Shown here piece after piece: positions 26,561 through 35,348 of a DNA stretch of 64,000 bases. How positions within the stretch are numbered: the stretch's first letter is position 1; each line of letters starts with the position of its first letter. Under the pieces are notes generated by a model. That model was not told the DNA's origin. It made no database searches and was given only the letters and a program-made list of their open reading frames with translations. The stretch comes from Desulfosporosinus meridiei DSM 13257 (GTDB taxonomy: Bacteria > Bacillota > Desulfitobacteriia > Desulfitobacteriales > Desulfitobacteriaceae): contig NC_018515.1 of NCBI RefSeq assembly GCF_000231385.2, positions 3,492,501 through 3,556,500 on the forward strand. The letters are read 5' to 3'. Both the position numbers and the translations under genes were made by a program.

Positions 26561-26809
26561 CTACTCGTAGAACTTGTCGTTTTGGAGATCTTTTTTCTTC
26601 TGAATAGCCTGGTCTCTGTCCTTGACGGCCTGCTGCAATTCCAAGTTGGTCATGCTCTCGACATCATGCTCCGAGATAAACTCCTCCCGCTCCTCTTCCG
26701 GGATCCCAAGGAGGATGAGCGCCTGGGTGTAAGTTAGATTCGTCACCAGTGACGAATCTGAATGGCCGTCACTGTCAGAGGAGACAAGCAGTTTCGTCCC
26801 GTACTCTTC
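26561..26809 (-). pseudogene. Fragment of a different DUF3102 paralogue
   Basis: The frame reads 'EEYGTKLLVSS', 'NLTYTQALILLGIPEEERE' and 'LELQQAVKDRDQAIQ', clearly the middle of DUF3102 but diverged from the other three copies. The N-terminal domain and the C-terminal coiled coil are absent. It starts directly after the stop of the SLOG gene. Confidence 0.7.
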
Positions 26810-26811
26810 GT

Positions 26812-27366
26812 TCAAATCAGGCACACTTTATAGGTACTGGAGTCAATCAGAATCACAATCTTTCCCAGGGTGCGAGCAATAGAAAGGAGTTTCCCCGAGC
26901 TGCCGGGTTTGCCGTTCCATACTACAAGCACATAATTACTTTGTTTGACCATGTATTCCTTTTTCTTTCTGATGCAATCCTTACTGTAATGATGCTGCAG
27001 TAGAGTCTCCTTATCGCATCGTTCAACAATAGAGAAGTACCTGTCACGTTGCGCTATCGTCCAATTTGCCGCCTGATCCTCACAGGGAATAACGCACTCT
27101 AGGGTGACTTCGGGATAGTCCCTTTTAAGGTCAAGGACGATTTCTGCGAAAAACTGACCTACACATAAATCAACACCGCTAATGAAATGAGTAACTCTCA
27201 TAGCTTGAATCAAATAGACCGCCTGTTCCATCAGTACCTGCTTCAATCGCAGGCTCCCTGCGATATTTTCGTCAAACCCTATATGAAAACTTTTAATGCT
27301 AAGTCCCGAAAGACAGCAGGCAGTCCTTATCTTGGCACCTTCAAGAATCATTGCTATTTTAGGCAA
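26812..27366 (-). CDS. SLOG-superfamily protein (YpsA/DUF1273-like)
   Basis: 184 residues. 'IRTACCLSGLSIKSFHIGFDE' corresponds to the 'tCcfTGHRp.klp' start of the DUF1273/YpsA group; then 'VTHFISGVDLCVGQFFAEIVLDL' and the late 'VVWNGKPGSSGKLLSIART' with the G-x-x-G loop. SLOG Rossmann-like proteins bind nucleotides and recur near stress and defence genes. It is divergent from an XRE regulator that shares its promoter region. The usual GHR of the first motif is changed to GLS. Confidence 0.7.
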   Translation of the reverse strand: MPKIAMILEGAKIRTACCLSGLSIKSFHIGFDENIAGSLRLKQVLMEQAVYLIQAMRVTHFISGVDLCVGQFFAEIVLDLKRDYPEVTLECVIPCEDQAANWTIAQRDRYFSIVERCDKETLLQHHYSKDCIRKKKEYMVKQSNYVLVVWNGKPGSSGKLLSIARTLGKIVILIDSSTYKVCLI

Positions 27367-27415
27367 CCACCTTTCTCATAATAATATGGAATTGAGGCAT
27401 ATATCCTCTTGTATT

Positions 27416-27436
27416 ATATGGAATGTGCTTCCATAT
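27416..27436. promoter_or_regulatory. Operator palindrome between the SLOG and XRE genes
   Basis: Perfect inverted repeat atatggaa-N5-ttccatat. A half-site (aatatggaat) lies at 27383-27392. The divergent XRE gene product is the likely ligand. Confidence 0.65.
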
Positions 27437-27515
27437 GTCAACGAAAACATATGCTGTAATTCCGTATAAAGAACCGATGTATTGTCTATAATTATATACA
27501 AGGTGGTGAATTGTA

Positions 27516-27827
27516 ATGTATGAGGATTTATTTTACGAAAGATTAACCACGCTCCGCACACAAAAAGGAGTTTCCGCAAGGGATATGAGCCTGTCTTTGG
27601 GACAAAGTGAAAGTTATATCAATAAAATTGAAAACAAAAAATCGCTGCCATCTATGACAGGATTTTTTTATATCTGCGAATACCTAAATGTCCCTCCTAA
27701 GGATTTCTTTAATGACGAAGTAAGCTTTCCGACAAAATTTAATGATTTAATTAACGAGTCAAAGAAGCTAAACGATGGCCAATTGGAGCATCTTCTGGCT
27801 ATCATTAAGGACTTAAAGACAACCTAG
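27516..27827 (+). CDS. XRE-family HTH regulator
   Basis: 103 residues. HTH_3 motif from ~10 to 65: 'LRTQKGVSARDMSLSLGQSESYINKIENKKSLPSM', then 'YICEYLNVPPKDFF'. GGTGGTG precedes the start. It is divergent from the SLOG gene with an operator between, so autoregulation and control of that gene is the simplest reading. Confidence 0.85.
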   Translation: MYEDLFYERLTTLRTQKGVSARDMSLSLGQSESYINKIENKKSLPSMTGFFYICEYLNVPPKDFFNDEVSFPTKFNDLINESKKLNDGQLEHLLAIIKDLKTT

Positions 27828-27914
27828 AAAAGCAGGAAAAAAAAGGACTGACGTGTTGCAAGTACGCCAGTCCAGCCGATTGTCTAACCGAAGGTTAGCC
27901 TGAATTAGAAGTTA

Positions 27915-27955
27915 CAAGAAATAACCGCCTCCTGACAAGGGGCGGTTATTTCTTG
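27915..27955 (+). terminator. Hairpin downstream of the XRE gene
   Basis: A 15-bp perfect stem (caagaaataaccgcc / ggcggttatttcttg). A second, weaker hairpin (ggactg/cagtcc) lies at 27844-27873. Confidence 0.55.
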
Positions 27956-28111
27956 CAGAGGCATTTGAATGAGCGTGTCAAGGAGACGATCGGCCGCAGG
28001 TGTCTACTTTAAAGGGAGCTTATCAAACACGAGACGGTCTATTTGTTCAACACCCAGGCAATTTCTCCTTCAATGATTAATTCTCCCTGCCCACACGGAA
28101 AAGGAGAGTTC

Positions 28112-29159
28112 CATGCCTCATCAAATCAACGTTTTTTAACAGGTACCTTTCAAATAACCCGAAGCAGTGTACCTCATCTAAAAATCACCTTCAAAGGCCC
28201 GACCACATATTCTATCTATATATGGATAAAGGATGGAAAACCGAGATGAATAATGTGGTCAACGAACGTACGCCCCTCGTGATTGCAGCTGAGATTAACA
28301 TGCTTAAAGATCACACCCATAAAACCGTGCTTATCAACTCCGTCGAGATCGGCCGGCGTCTGACAGAAGCCAAGGCTTTACTCAATCATGGGTAATGGGG
28401 TCAGTGGCTGAAAGAATCAGTTAGTTACTCCCAAAGCACCGCCACCAGACTCATGCAAATCTATAAGGAGTACGGCCCCAAACTCCTCGACGTTTCCGAA
28501 GGAAACAACAGTTCAAATTATGCAGCGCTGCACAATTTGACTTACACCCAAGCCTTTATCCTCTTAGGTGTCCCGGAAGAAGAGCGGGAGAAATTCGTTG
28601 AAGACAATGCCATTGATAATATGTCCACCCGAGAGCTGCAGCAAACAGTCAACGAAAAGAACCAGGCGATTGAAGACAGAGATCAGGCCCAAGCGGAAAA
28701 AACTCAGGCCATCGAGGAGAAAGAAGGCCTTAAAAAGGAACTGGACGGCAAAGACAGGGAAATTGCCCGCTTAAGCAACCAGACCCAAGATCTGGAGAAA
28801 CAGGTGGAGGACTTTAAACTAAGTATCAAAAGGAGCTTGATAAAGTCGCTGAAAAGCAGCTGGAACTGAAGGAAGTTACAGAAACGGCTCCCTCAGCCGA
28901 GAAAATCAGCGAGCTGGAAGAACAGCTCAAAACGGCACAGGCCAAAAACTCCAGCCTACCCTACGACGCCCAATTTTCCATTCACCGCGAAAACATCCGC
29001 AAGACTTTTGAAGCGCTGCTAAGAAGTCTTACCGCCTTAGACAAAATAGACCCGAAGCAAAAAGAAATAAACCGGGCAGCTGCCCAGGAAATGCTGCAAA
29101 ACATGGTTAATATGCTAAAAGAATGGCCTCCCGCTATCAAGACAAATTTACGGATTAAT
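28112..29159 (+). pseudogene. DUF3102 gene, broken copy 2
   Basis: Nearly identical to 16150-17192, including the leader, but with GAA changed to TAA at about 28393 (codon of the E in 'HGEWGQ') and one A deleted near 28822 in the coiled coil ('FKLKYQK' becomes 'FKLSIKR'). Both changes destroy the frame. Frames at 28453-28869 are only pieces of this gene. Confidence 0.88.
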
Positions 29160-29214
29160 AATTAAGATCTTGCAACGTTCATGCTAAGACCTTCACCGTC
29201 TTCTTCAGCACAAA

Positions 29215-29300
29215 CGGCGGAACTTGTCGTTTCGCGCAGGTTCCTGGACCCGACGCGGAACGACAAAAAGTGACTGCCCGTAAGCATGTTCCGCCGAGTA
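29215..29300 (+). repeat. Nested palindromic element, copy 1
   Basis: 86 bp. Outer inverted repeat CGGCGGAAC / GTTCCGCCG, inner 13-bp stem (ttgtcgtttcgcg with cgcggaacgacaa), and a small loop hairpin (ggttcctggacc). Five other copies in the window. It interrupts an ABC ATPase fragment. Confidence 0.85.
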
Positions 29301-29414
29301 ATCAGAGTGGTCTTGCCGGCACCATTTGGCCCCAGCAGACCATAGACACTGGGGTTCACAGAATTCGTTGACACGTTTGTCGATGTGCAGGTCGGCTATG
29401 TGGAGAAGTTTCAT
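29301..29414 (-). pseudogene. Mosaic scrap: sbcD start joined to an ABC ATPase Walker A segment
   Basis: On the minus strand 'MKLLHIADLHIDKRVNEF' is the N-terminus of SbcD exonuclease. In another frame it runs into 'SVYGLLGPNGAGKTTLIT', a Walker A of an exporter-type ABC ATPase, which is cut by the palindromic element. Neither gene can function. Confidence 0.65.
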
Positions 29415-29474
29415 TGGGCTAGGCTCCTTTAACTAAATAGGCATTCTAACAATATCGAATATTTTGTCTAACCT

Positions 29475-29843
29475 TCAAATATATACAAACGACTGCGGTG
29501 CAAAGCTGATCCCAAAATCCGAAAGTTTTAACGGTTCTCGGTATTTTTTCACTTCACCTAACCTGTACGCGATAGCTTTTTCTTTATGCTCGAAATATTG
29601 ATCGTAAAACCTTTTCGTGATTCCTGAATACTCTGCCGTTATATCCCAAACCTTATCAGGGATATCTTCGATTACTCCAAGTAAATCTACTTCGCCAACT
29701 ACACGCATGACCGGTGAGGTTGAATAAATAACAATCTTATCCACATCAGATTTACACTTGATTTTCCGGAACTCGAACTGTTTACTGCCGTTAAAAATAT
29801 TTTCCACATGCTCAGGGTTAATCGATAATAACATTTTGCGCAT
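29475..29843 (-). CDS. ASCH/PUA-like domain protein
   Basis: 122 residues. 'MLLSINPEHVENIFNGSKQFEFRK' is the typical opening of ASCH-fold proteins (Lys/Arg-rich RNA-binding barrel), then 'VDKIVIYSTSPVMRVVGEVDL' and 'AIAYRLGEVKKYREPLKL'. ASCH domains bind RNA or modified nucleotides. It overlaps the end of a truncated upstream gene. The ATG at 29834 is an alternative start. Confidence 0.68.
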   Translation of the reverse strand: MRKMLLSINPEHVENIFNGSKQFEFRKIKCKSDVDKIVIYSTSPVMRVVGEVDLLGVIEDIPDKVWDITAEYSGITKRFYDQYFEHKEKAIAYRLGEVKKYREPLKLSDFGISFAPQSFVYI

Positions 29844-29986
29844 CTACGTCACCCATCTCCATTATTTTAGTAAATTGATCCTTACTGAAATCCAATTGAT
29901 AAGGATGGGAATTAAACAAGCCTTGTCTCTTTAAATCCTTGTGAATAACATTATGTCCTTTGCCAAAATAACCGTTATATACTAAT
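29818..29986 (-). pseudogene. 3' fragment of the gene preceding the ASCH protein
   Basis: A start-less frame reads 'YNGYFGKGHNVIHKDLKRQGLF', then 'HPYQLDFSKDQFTKIMEMGDVDAQ' and stops inside the ASCH gene. Such C-termini precede ASCH genes in Clostridia, possibly on GNAT-like proteins (recall, unverified). It is cut at 29986 by fusion to the secreted-protein fragment. Confidence 0.5.
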
Positions 29987-30202
29987 TCCAGAAGCGTCGG
30001 GACTTACCCGTGAATCATTGGATAGAGCAACCATTTGCTTAATATCACCTTTTTGAGTAGCCAGCAAATATGAAGATAATACACTATTGGCTTCTTTAGT
30101 GCCACTATTGACTTCGGCAGTACCATTAGCTAAGGCATTCATTGGCAATAAAGACATTAACAGCATAACGATTACCAATACGACACTTGCTTTTATTTTC
30201 AT
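29987..30202 (-). pseudogene. Truncated secreted protein
   Basis: From the ATG at 30202 (GGAGGG upstream) a signal peptide 'VVLVIVMLLMSLLPMNALA' is followed by 'ANSVLSSYLLATQKGDIKQM' and 'LSNDSRVSPDASG', where the frame runs into the next fragment and stops. The start of a NTF2-like or DUF-type exported domain is visible; the rest is deleted. Confidence 0.6.
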
Positions 30203-30342
30203 AAAAATTCCCTCCACTTTTCTTTTTTGTGTATCAGATTTTTGTTGTGCTATTCTCCTCCTTTCCACAGATTTTATAATTCCCTTACCTGACACGTAAA
30301 TTATGTCTAGTAAGTGACTTATTAATTGTCACTCTCTGTAAA

Positions 30343-31146
30343 TTATGCTATTTGTTCTTTAGAATTTTTTGACGATATGAAAGCTGACATCAATATTTGA
30401 GGACCCAAGCACATAATAAAAATAATTGCTAAGGCTTTAGGAACATTCTCAAACCCACCATAGCTGCCATTCACTCCGTGGTTGTACATGTAACAATTAA
30501 TTTGGGTGCCTACCACGAATAGAAAAAGTCCAGCAAAACTCGTTATAGTAGACACTAGACCAGTTTTAACACTTCTACTGATTCGGTATACGACAAGGAA
30601 GCTAATGATATTGACAACAACCAAGAGCAGAGCAAACCTAATACGAGGGAATACCTCCATAAAGTAAATAGCTGTCAGGATAAAACCTTGACACCAAATT
30701 ATGACTTTACTTATATTCCTTGGAGCAAAAATAGCTGCAAGTGAAGATATGATTACCAACACTCCGACTAAGTAAATTAGTTCTGCTAGAATTGGGATAT
30801 TTACCCCAAGCACTATTTGGTCTCCCACCCCAATAATTCGTAATAGACTGTTGCCCATATCCGCTGTTCCCAAAATACCTAGAACTAAAAGTATTCCTAT
30901 ACCCATGCCAACAAGCCTAGGTCTATGAACACGGTCAAGCTGCTCCCCGACAACAATGGGATCGCCCATCTCAGCAATTGCCTTGTCTGTTGCCTCTTCA
31001 TCATTAAGTCCATCATTAATGAAGGCGTTCTTTTGATCGATTATATGGTTTTCAATTTCCTCTAAAACAGAAGACTGAGCCTTTTTCCAACGTATCTGTC
31101 GGCACACGGCTTCCAAATAATCGGTAATTTTGCTAGGTTGTTGCAA
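30343..31146 (-). CDS. Membrane protein with permease-prefix-type domain, partner of PadR
   Basis: 267 residues from the TTG at 31146, chosen because GGGAGGT lies 7 bases upstream; the ATG at 31170 is too far into padR. N-terminal cytosolic helical domain ('ITDYLEAVCRQIRWKKA', 'EIENHIIDQKNAFINDGLNDEEA', 'AIAEMGDPIVVGEQLDRVHR') is the permease prefix/DUF1700-type module, followed by about seven membrane helices. The 14-bp overlap with padR shows coupling; PadR proteins often control such membrane proteins. Confidence 0.75.
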   Translation of the reverse strand: MQQPSKITDYLEAVCRQIRWKKAQSSVLEEIENHIIDQKNAFINDGLNDEEATDKAIAEMGDPIVVGEQLDRVHRPRLVGMGIGILLVLGILGTADMGNSLLRIIGVGDQIVLGVNIPILAELIYLVGVLVIISSLAAIFAPRNISKVIIWCQGFILTAIYFMEVFPRIRFALLLVVVNIISFLVVYRISRSVKTGLVSTITSFAGLFLFVVGTQINCYMYNHGVNGSYGGFENVPKALAIIFIMCLGPQILMSAFISSKNSKEQIA

Positions 31147-31477
31147 AACCTGCACCTCCCAAAACAGCATTTACAGCAGCAGTAAATGTTTCCCATTCTT
31201 CTTTTTTCTCGTTCAAATGCTTGCGACCTTTTTTTGTGATACTGTAATACTTTCGTACCCTCGCATTATCAACGGTCTCTTCGTAAGAAGTGAGCATATC
31301 CTTTTGCTCTAAGGTGTGGAGCAATGGATATAATGTTCCTGCTTTTAACTCAAAAGTATTGTTTGACTTTTTTCTGAGTTCTTCAATCATCTGGTAGCCG
31401 TACATATTTTTTTCGTCAAGTAGCTTTAAGATAAGTATGGTGGTACTTCCAGTTAAAAGACTTTTATTGATTGCCAT
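31133..31477 (-). CDS. PadR-family transcriptional regulator
   Basis: 114 residues from the ATG at 31477 (ATGGAGG upstream). 'LLTGSTTILILKLLDEKNMYGYQMIEEL' and 'FELKAGTLYPLLHTLEQKDML' are the PadR winged HTH, then 'RKYYSITKKGRKHL'. It overlaps the downstream membrane gene. Short inverted arms gtagat (31494-31499) and atctac (31528-31533) in its promoter could be the operator. Confidence 0.9.
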   Translation of the reverse strand: MAINKSLLTGSTTILILKLLDEKNMYGYQMIEELRKKSNNTFELKAGTLYPLLHTLEQKDMLTSYEETVDNARVRKYYSITKKGRKHLNEKKEEWETFTAAVNAVLGGAGFATT

Positions 31478-31801
31478 ATTCGGGCCTCCATATGTAGATA
31501 AATCTATATAACTATAATATATAGAACATCTACCTATGTCAATACAAAAAATACAGAAATGGGAAACACTTCCTCCAACCGTAACCCCTTGTCGTCCAGA
31601 AGGACTGTTGTTAACCCAACGTATCTCTTTCCGTTTACTGTGTTTGTAGCACAGTAGATAATACCATTGAACTCTTTCAAAATATAAACCCACACACGCT
31701 TTCGTTCTGAAAGTCATGTAGGAATAGGAAGTCAGGCCGTTTTGTCACATAAAAAAAAGAGCATAGACTTCGCTAGTCCCGCTCCCTGTGTTAAATACGA
31801 A

Positions 31802-32170
31802 TTACTCTTCAATTATCTGGATGTCGCCAAGAAATGATTGGTCAGAGTATCTCTCGATTGTACCTACTGTGCCTGTGACTTTCCGTGTCACCACTGGCAG
31901 ACCGTCAATCCTAAGTTCAAGCAATCCCTTTACCGCAGTATTCACAGTGTTCAAGACTACCCCTGTGACCTCTGAGATATATCGCATGGAGGGGAAAGCT
32001 ACTCCGTCATCATCAATATGGCTGGCAATCGCCAAGAGGACTTTCAATTGGGCAGGAGTTAGCTTGGCAAGGATACCCTTTCTGATCAACTCAGTATCTA
32101 GGGAAAGCATTACGGTAACATCACCATTGGAGTCGAATTTTTTGTCTAAGGATAAAAACATTTTAATCAT
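31802..32170 (-). CDS. Winged-HTH protein, possibly replication- or plasmid-related
   Basis: 122 residues from the ATG at 32170 (AGGATGGG upstream). 'LTPAQLKVLLAIASHIDDDGVAFPSMRYISEVTGV' is an HTH_36/replication-initiator-like winged helix. The C-terminus ('VGTIERYSDQSFLGDIQIIEE') is acidic. No partner gene. A role in replication or regulation of a former mobile element is possible. Confidence 0.6.
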   Translation of the reverse strand: MIKMFLSLDKKFDSNGDVTVMLSLDTELIRKGILAKLTPAQLKVLLAIASHIDDDGVAFPSMRYISEVTGVVLNTVNTAVKGLLELRIDGLPVVTRKVTGTVGTIERYSDQSFLGDIQIIEE

Positions 32171-32273
32171 CAATCCCATCCTCACTTTGTTTTTGTTTTA
32201 CAGTAATTATGTAGGTGAGGATTTTGTTCTGTGACTTTCCCTTGTATCAATTTTTGCAACAACTATCAAAAAT

Positions 32274-32358
32274 CGACGGAACTTGTCGTTCCGTGCAGGT
32301 TCCTGGACCCGAAGCGGAACGACAAAAAAAGGCCGCTCCCAATATATTCCGCTGATTA
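32274..32358 (+). repeat. Nested palindromic element, copy 2
   Basis: Same architecture as copy 1 with a variant right half (aaaggccgctcccaatatattccgctgatta). It abuts the truncated 5' end of DUF3102 copy 3. Confidence 0.85.
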
Positions 32359-32362
32359 CAAG

Positions 32363-33130
32363 CATGGGGAATGGGGCCAGTGGCTGAAAGAATCGGTCAG
32401 TTACTCCCAAAGCACCGCCACCAGACTCATGCAAATGTATAAGGAGTACGGCCCTAAACTCCTCGACGTTTCCGAAGGAAACAACAGTTCAAATTATGCA
32501 ACGCTGCACAATTTGACATACTCCCAAGCCCTTATCCTCTTAGGTGTCCCGGAAGAAGAGCGGGAGAAATTCGTTGAAGACAATGCAATTGAAAATATGT
32601 CCACCCGGGAGCTGCAGCAAACAGTCAACGAAAAGAACCAGGCGATTGAGGACAGAAATCTGGCCCAAGCAGAAAAAGCTCAGGCCATTGAGGAGAAAGA
32701 AAGCCTTAAAAAAGAGCTGGACGGCAAAGACAGGGAAATTACCCGCTTAAGCAGCCAGACCCAAGATCTGGAGAAACAGGTGGATGACTTTAAACTAAAG
32801 TATCAAAAGGAGCTTACTAAAGTCACTGAAAAGCAGCCGGAACTGAAGGAAGTTACAGAAGCGGCTCCCTCAGCCGAGAAAATCAGCGAGCTGGAAGAAC
32901 AGCTCAAAACGGCATAGACCAAAAACTCTAGCATACCCTACGACGCCCAATTTTCCATTCACCGCGAAAACATCCGCAAGACCTTTGAAGAGCTGCTAAG
33001 AAGTCTTACCGCCTTAGCCAAAATAGACCCGAAACAAAAAGAAATAAACCGGGCGGCTGCCCAGGTAATGCTGCAAAACATGGCTAATATGCTAAAAGAA
33101 TGGCCTCCCGCTATCAAATTTATGGATTAA
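32363..33130 (+). pseudogene. DUF3102 gene, broken copy 3
   Basis: Starts at the 'HGEWGQWLKESV' codons, so leader and first ~50 codons are missing, replaced by the palindromic element. CAG is changed to TAG at 32915-32917 in the coiled coil. The remainder runs to the usual end 'EWPPAIKF'. Confidence 0.88.
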
Positions 33131-33186
33131 TAATTAAGATCTTGCAATGTTCATGGTAAGACCTTCACCGTCATCTTCAGCACAAA

Positions 33187-33272
33187 CGGCGGAACTTGTC
33201 GTTTCGCGCAGATTCCTGAAACCTACGCGGAACGACAAAAAGTGACTGCCCGTAAGCATGTTCCACCGAGTA
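33187..33272 (+). repeat. Nested palindromic element, copy 3
   Basis: 86 bp at the same point relative to DUF3102 copy 3 as copy 1 is to DUF3102 copy 2, after the shared tail ending ...cagcacaaa. The intact DUF3102 locus (17250) has no element there. Confidence 0.85.
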
Positions 33273-33416
33273 CCTGAAAGAGTAAGGTAACATAATCCAT
33301 AACCTAAAACTGAGAAACAAATGGATGTTACCAAAAAATCCAGCCCTTCCCATATGGACTCCTCCCCCCAAATTTAATTTCCACCCCGAAAAACACCTTG
33401 CAATGTTAAGACCTTG

Positions 33417-33648
33417 TTATACAATTTCGTTTTCGTAAACGAGGATTCCCAGCGGACGCATACTCTTTTCGTCCTTGGGTATGTAAGGCCTCCTTACAGG
33501 TTGAGGCCTATAACCTTTCCTTTTCATCCGCTCAACCAGATTGTTGATGTTCTCCTCTAGGTTGCGTTCGTATTGCTCTTTTGTAACCTAATCAATTCCT
33601 GTTGCCTTGTTTGCATCTAGCTCTGCATGGCACTTTAATAGCATTTCT
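33417..33648 (-). pseudogene. Group II intron reverse transcriptase fragment
   Basis: The minus frame reads 'LLKCHAELDANKATGID', a stop where Gly is expected, then 'VTKEQYERNLEENINNLVERM', 'KGYRPQPVRRPYIPKDEKSMRPLGI'. This is the RT-0/RT-1 start of LtrA-type maturases. It is cut on both sides; the catalytic YADD region is absent. Confidence 0.8.
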
Positions 33649-33940
33649 TTTGGCCTGCACACTCATAACAGTGGTAAATATAATGACGAACATGATCAGT
33701 ATTGCCACTGCCACTTAAAGCTTCAACATCTGTTTGTCTTGTAACATAAGTTTTTGACCTTTTTAACCGAGTATCCAGTTGCCAGATATATTTTTTAAAT
33801 TGCCTCTTTTGAAAGAGCAAATTCGGGATCATTTTTGAGTTTTTCCCTTTCCTTCAGGAAAAGCTTTCCTTCCTTTTCGGCAGCATCGTATATAGCCAAC
33901 TTAATCAAACTGTCATCATATTCTTCAAACTATTGGTGAA
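33649..33940 (-). pseudogene. Decayed copy of the DUF4367 anti-sigma gene (N-terminal part)
   Basis: Closely similar to 41880-42170: 'FKKYIWQLDTRLKRSKTYVTRQ' against 'IQKFSRQLDTQLKKSQTYATRQ', with several frame breaks. It corresponds to the cytosolic anti-sigma part and the start of the membrane helix only. Confidence 0.75.
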
Positions 33941-34027
33941 AATGTATATGCAAAATCGATAACAGACGCTTTGTCTAGGTTGGGAAAGTAACTAAATTTA
34001 CGACATTGCCGAAAATCTTTAATCGGC

Positions 34028-35347
34028 TTAATCTGGGATTGAATAATTTAAATACATTCTAAATTGGCTGATTATAGTTTTGCCATCTGATTCATACAAG
34101 GGAATTGATATATACCCCCCAGTAGCTTTAACAGACTCTTGGTACGCAATAGCCTCTTCCGGTGAGGAAACCGATGGACTCATATCGGTAGCTTTTATAT
34201 ATCCTATAACCCCATTTTCTCCTTCCATTCTAATCAAGTCCGGTTCTTTTACCTGTTCGTTTTCAAAGTAAGGCAAAGGTCCATACGTCTGTCCTTGCTC
34301 GTTAATTGAATAATTAGGGACTTTTTTTGCTACTACAGTTGCATTATTCGTTAAAGAATTTTCTTCATCCGCAGAAACTGTGGAAAAAGAAGCTAAGGTT
34401 GCAGCTATAACAATAAATGCCATCAACACAGTCAAAACAGTATTCTTTTTGGTTTTCATAATAGATACTATCCTTTCTTCAATAGGATTTCTGCTAAAAT
34501 AATTTCCAATTGGATTGACTTTGAGTTTATGTTCTTCAAGGCTTATAAGAGTCATCGCATATGAGGTTTTTGAAAATTCTCCACCTGTTGTCCGAAGAAC
34601 TGTTTCATCACAACATAACTCTATATCACGGTTCGCCAACACATACATGATCCATACAAAGGGATTAAACCAATGTACACTTACTACTACAAAAAAAATC
34701 CATTTCAATAAAACATCAAAATGCTTGATATGAATCATCTCATGAACAAGTACAAATCGCAGTTGTTCTTCATCTAAGTGTTTCATCGACTTAGGAAGTA
34801 AAATGATCGGCATTAATATTCCATATGTAACAGGAATATTAATATTTTCGCTCTGTTTTACCTGCACCTGCCGCTTGATATGGTGTTCTGCAATCCATGT
34901 GCTTATTTTTTCATCCTTTAGGGGTATTGCCATTTTATTGTCATGACAAAAGCGGATATGAGGAATTAAAAATGCAAAAGCAGATATCATAGCACCCACA
35001 AACCAAATAATTTCAATCCAGTTAAAAGACGCTACTGATAAAATTGGAAAATTTGAAATAACAGAGTTGATGTTCGCTTCAGCAAAAGAACCAGGCTTCG
35101 AAATTATCAATTGTTCCTGCATTGCATTTGTTTGTCCTACATATAAAGCAACATAATTCATGAGCGCATAAATACTATATTCAGAGTGAATTGAAAATGG
35201 CAGAAACAGTCGGCAGAGTACAATACCCCATAGAATGAGAAATATTTTTTTGGGCAATTTATGCAGAAACAGCGCACGAATCACTATCACTGTCAAAACA
35301 ATCGCAATAGAAGATAAACTCATTTCAAACAGAGTCATATCAACCAC
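34028..35347 (-). CDS. M56 (BlaR1/MecR1-type) membrane metalloprotease sensor
   Basis: 439 residues. Four membrane helices in the N-terminal ~310 residues with the zinc site 'VLVHEMIHIKHFD' (HExxH) and 'NRDIELCCDETVL'. After a last helix ('VLTVLMAFIVIAATLASFST') an extracellular ~110-residue domain follows: 'YSINEQGQTYGPL', 'EPDLIRMEGENGVIGYIKATD', 'SIPLYESDGKT'. This is not the penicillin-binding domain of BlaR1, so the ligand is different. The same domain ends the secreted protein at 36.0-36.8 kb. One base separates it from the BlaI-type repressor gene. Confidence 0.85.
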   Translation of the reverse strand: MVDMTLFEMSLSSIAIVLTVIVIRALFLHKLPKKIFLILWGIVLCRLFLPFSIHSEYSIYALMNYVALYVGQTNAMQEQLIISKPGSFAEANINSVISNFPILSVASFNWIEIIWFVGAMISAFAFLIPHIRFCHDNKMAIPLKDEKISTWIAEHHIKRQVQVKQSENINIPVTYGILMPIILLPKSMKHLDEEQLRFVLVHEMIHIKHFDVLLKWIFFVVVSVHWFNPFVWIMYVLANRDIELCCDETVLRTTGGEFSKTSYAMTLISLEEHKLKVNPIGNYFSRNPIEERIVSIMKTKKNTVLTVLMAFIVIAATLASFSTVSADEENSLTNNATVVAKKVPNYSINEQGQTYGPLPYFENEQVKEPDLIRMEGENGVIGYIKATDMSPSVSSPEEAIAYQESVKATGGYISIPLYESDGKTIISQFRMYLNYSIPD

Positions 35348-35348
35348 C

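Noticed and set aside
32231-32917. 228-codon plus-strand gene starting before the DUF3102 fragment
   Set aside because: The start and first ~40 codons are palindromic-element sequence; only the DUF3102 part is real and it ends in a premature stop.
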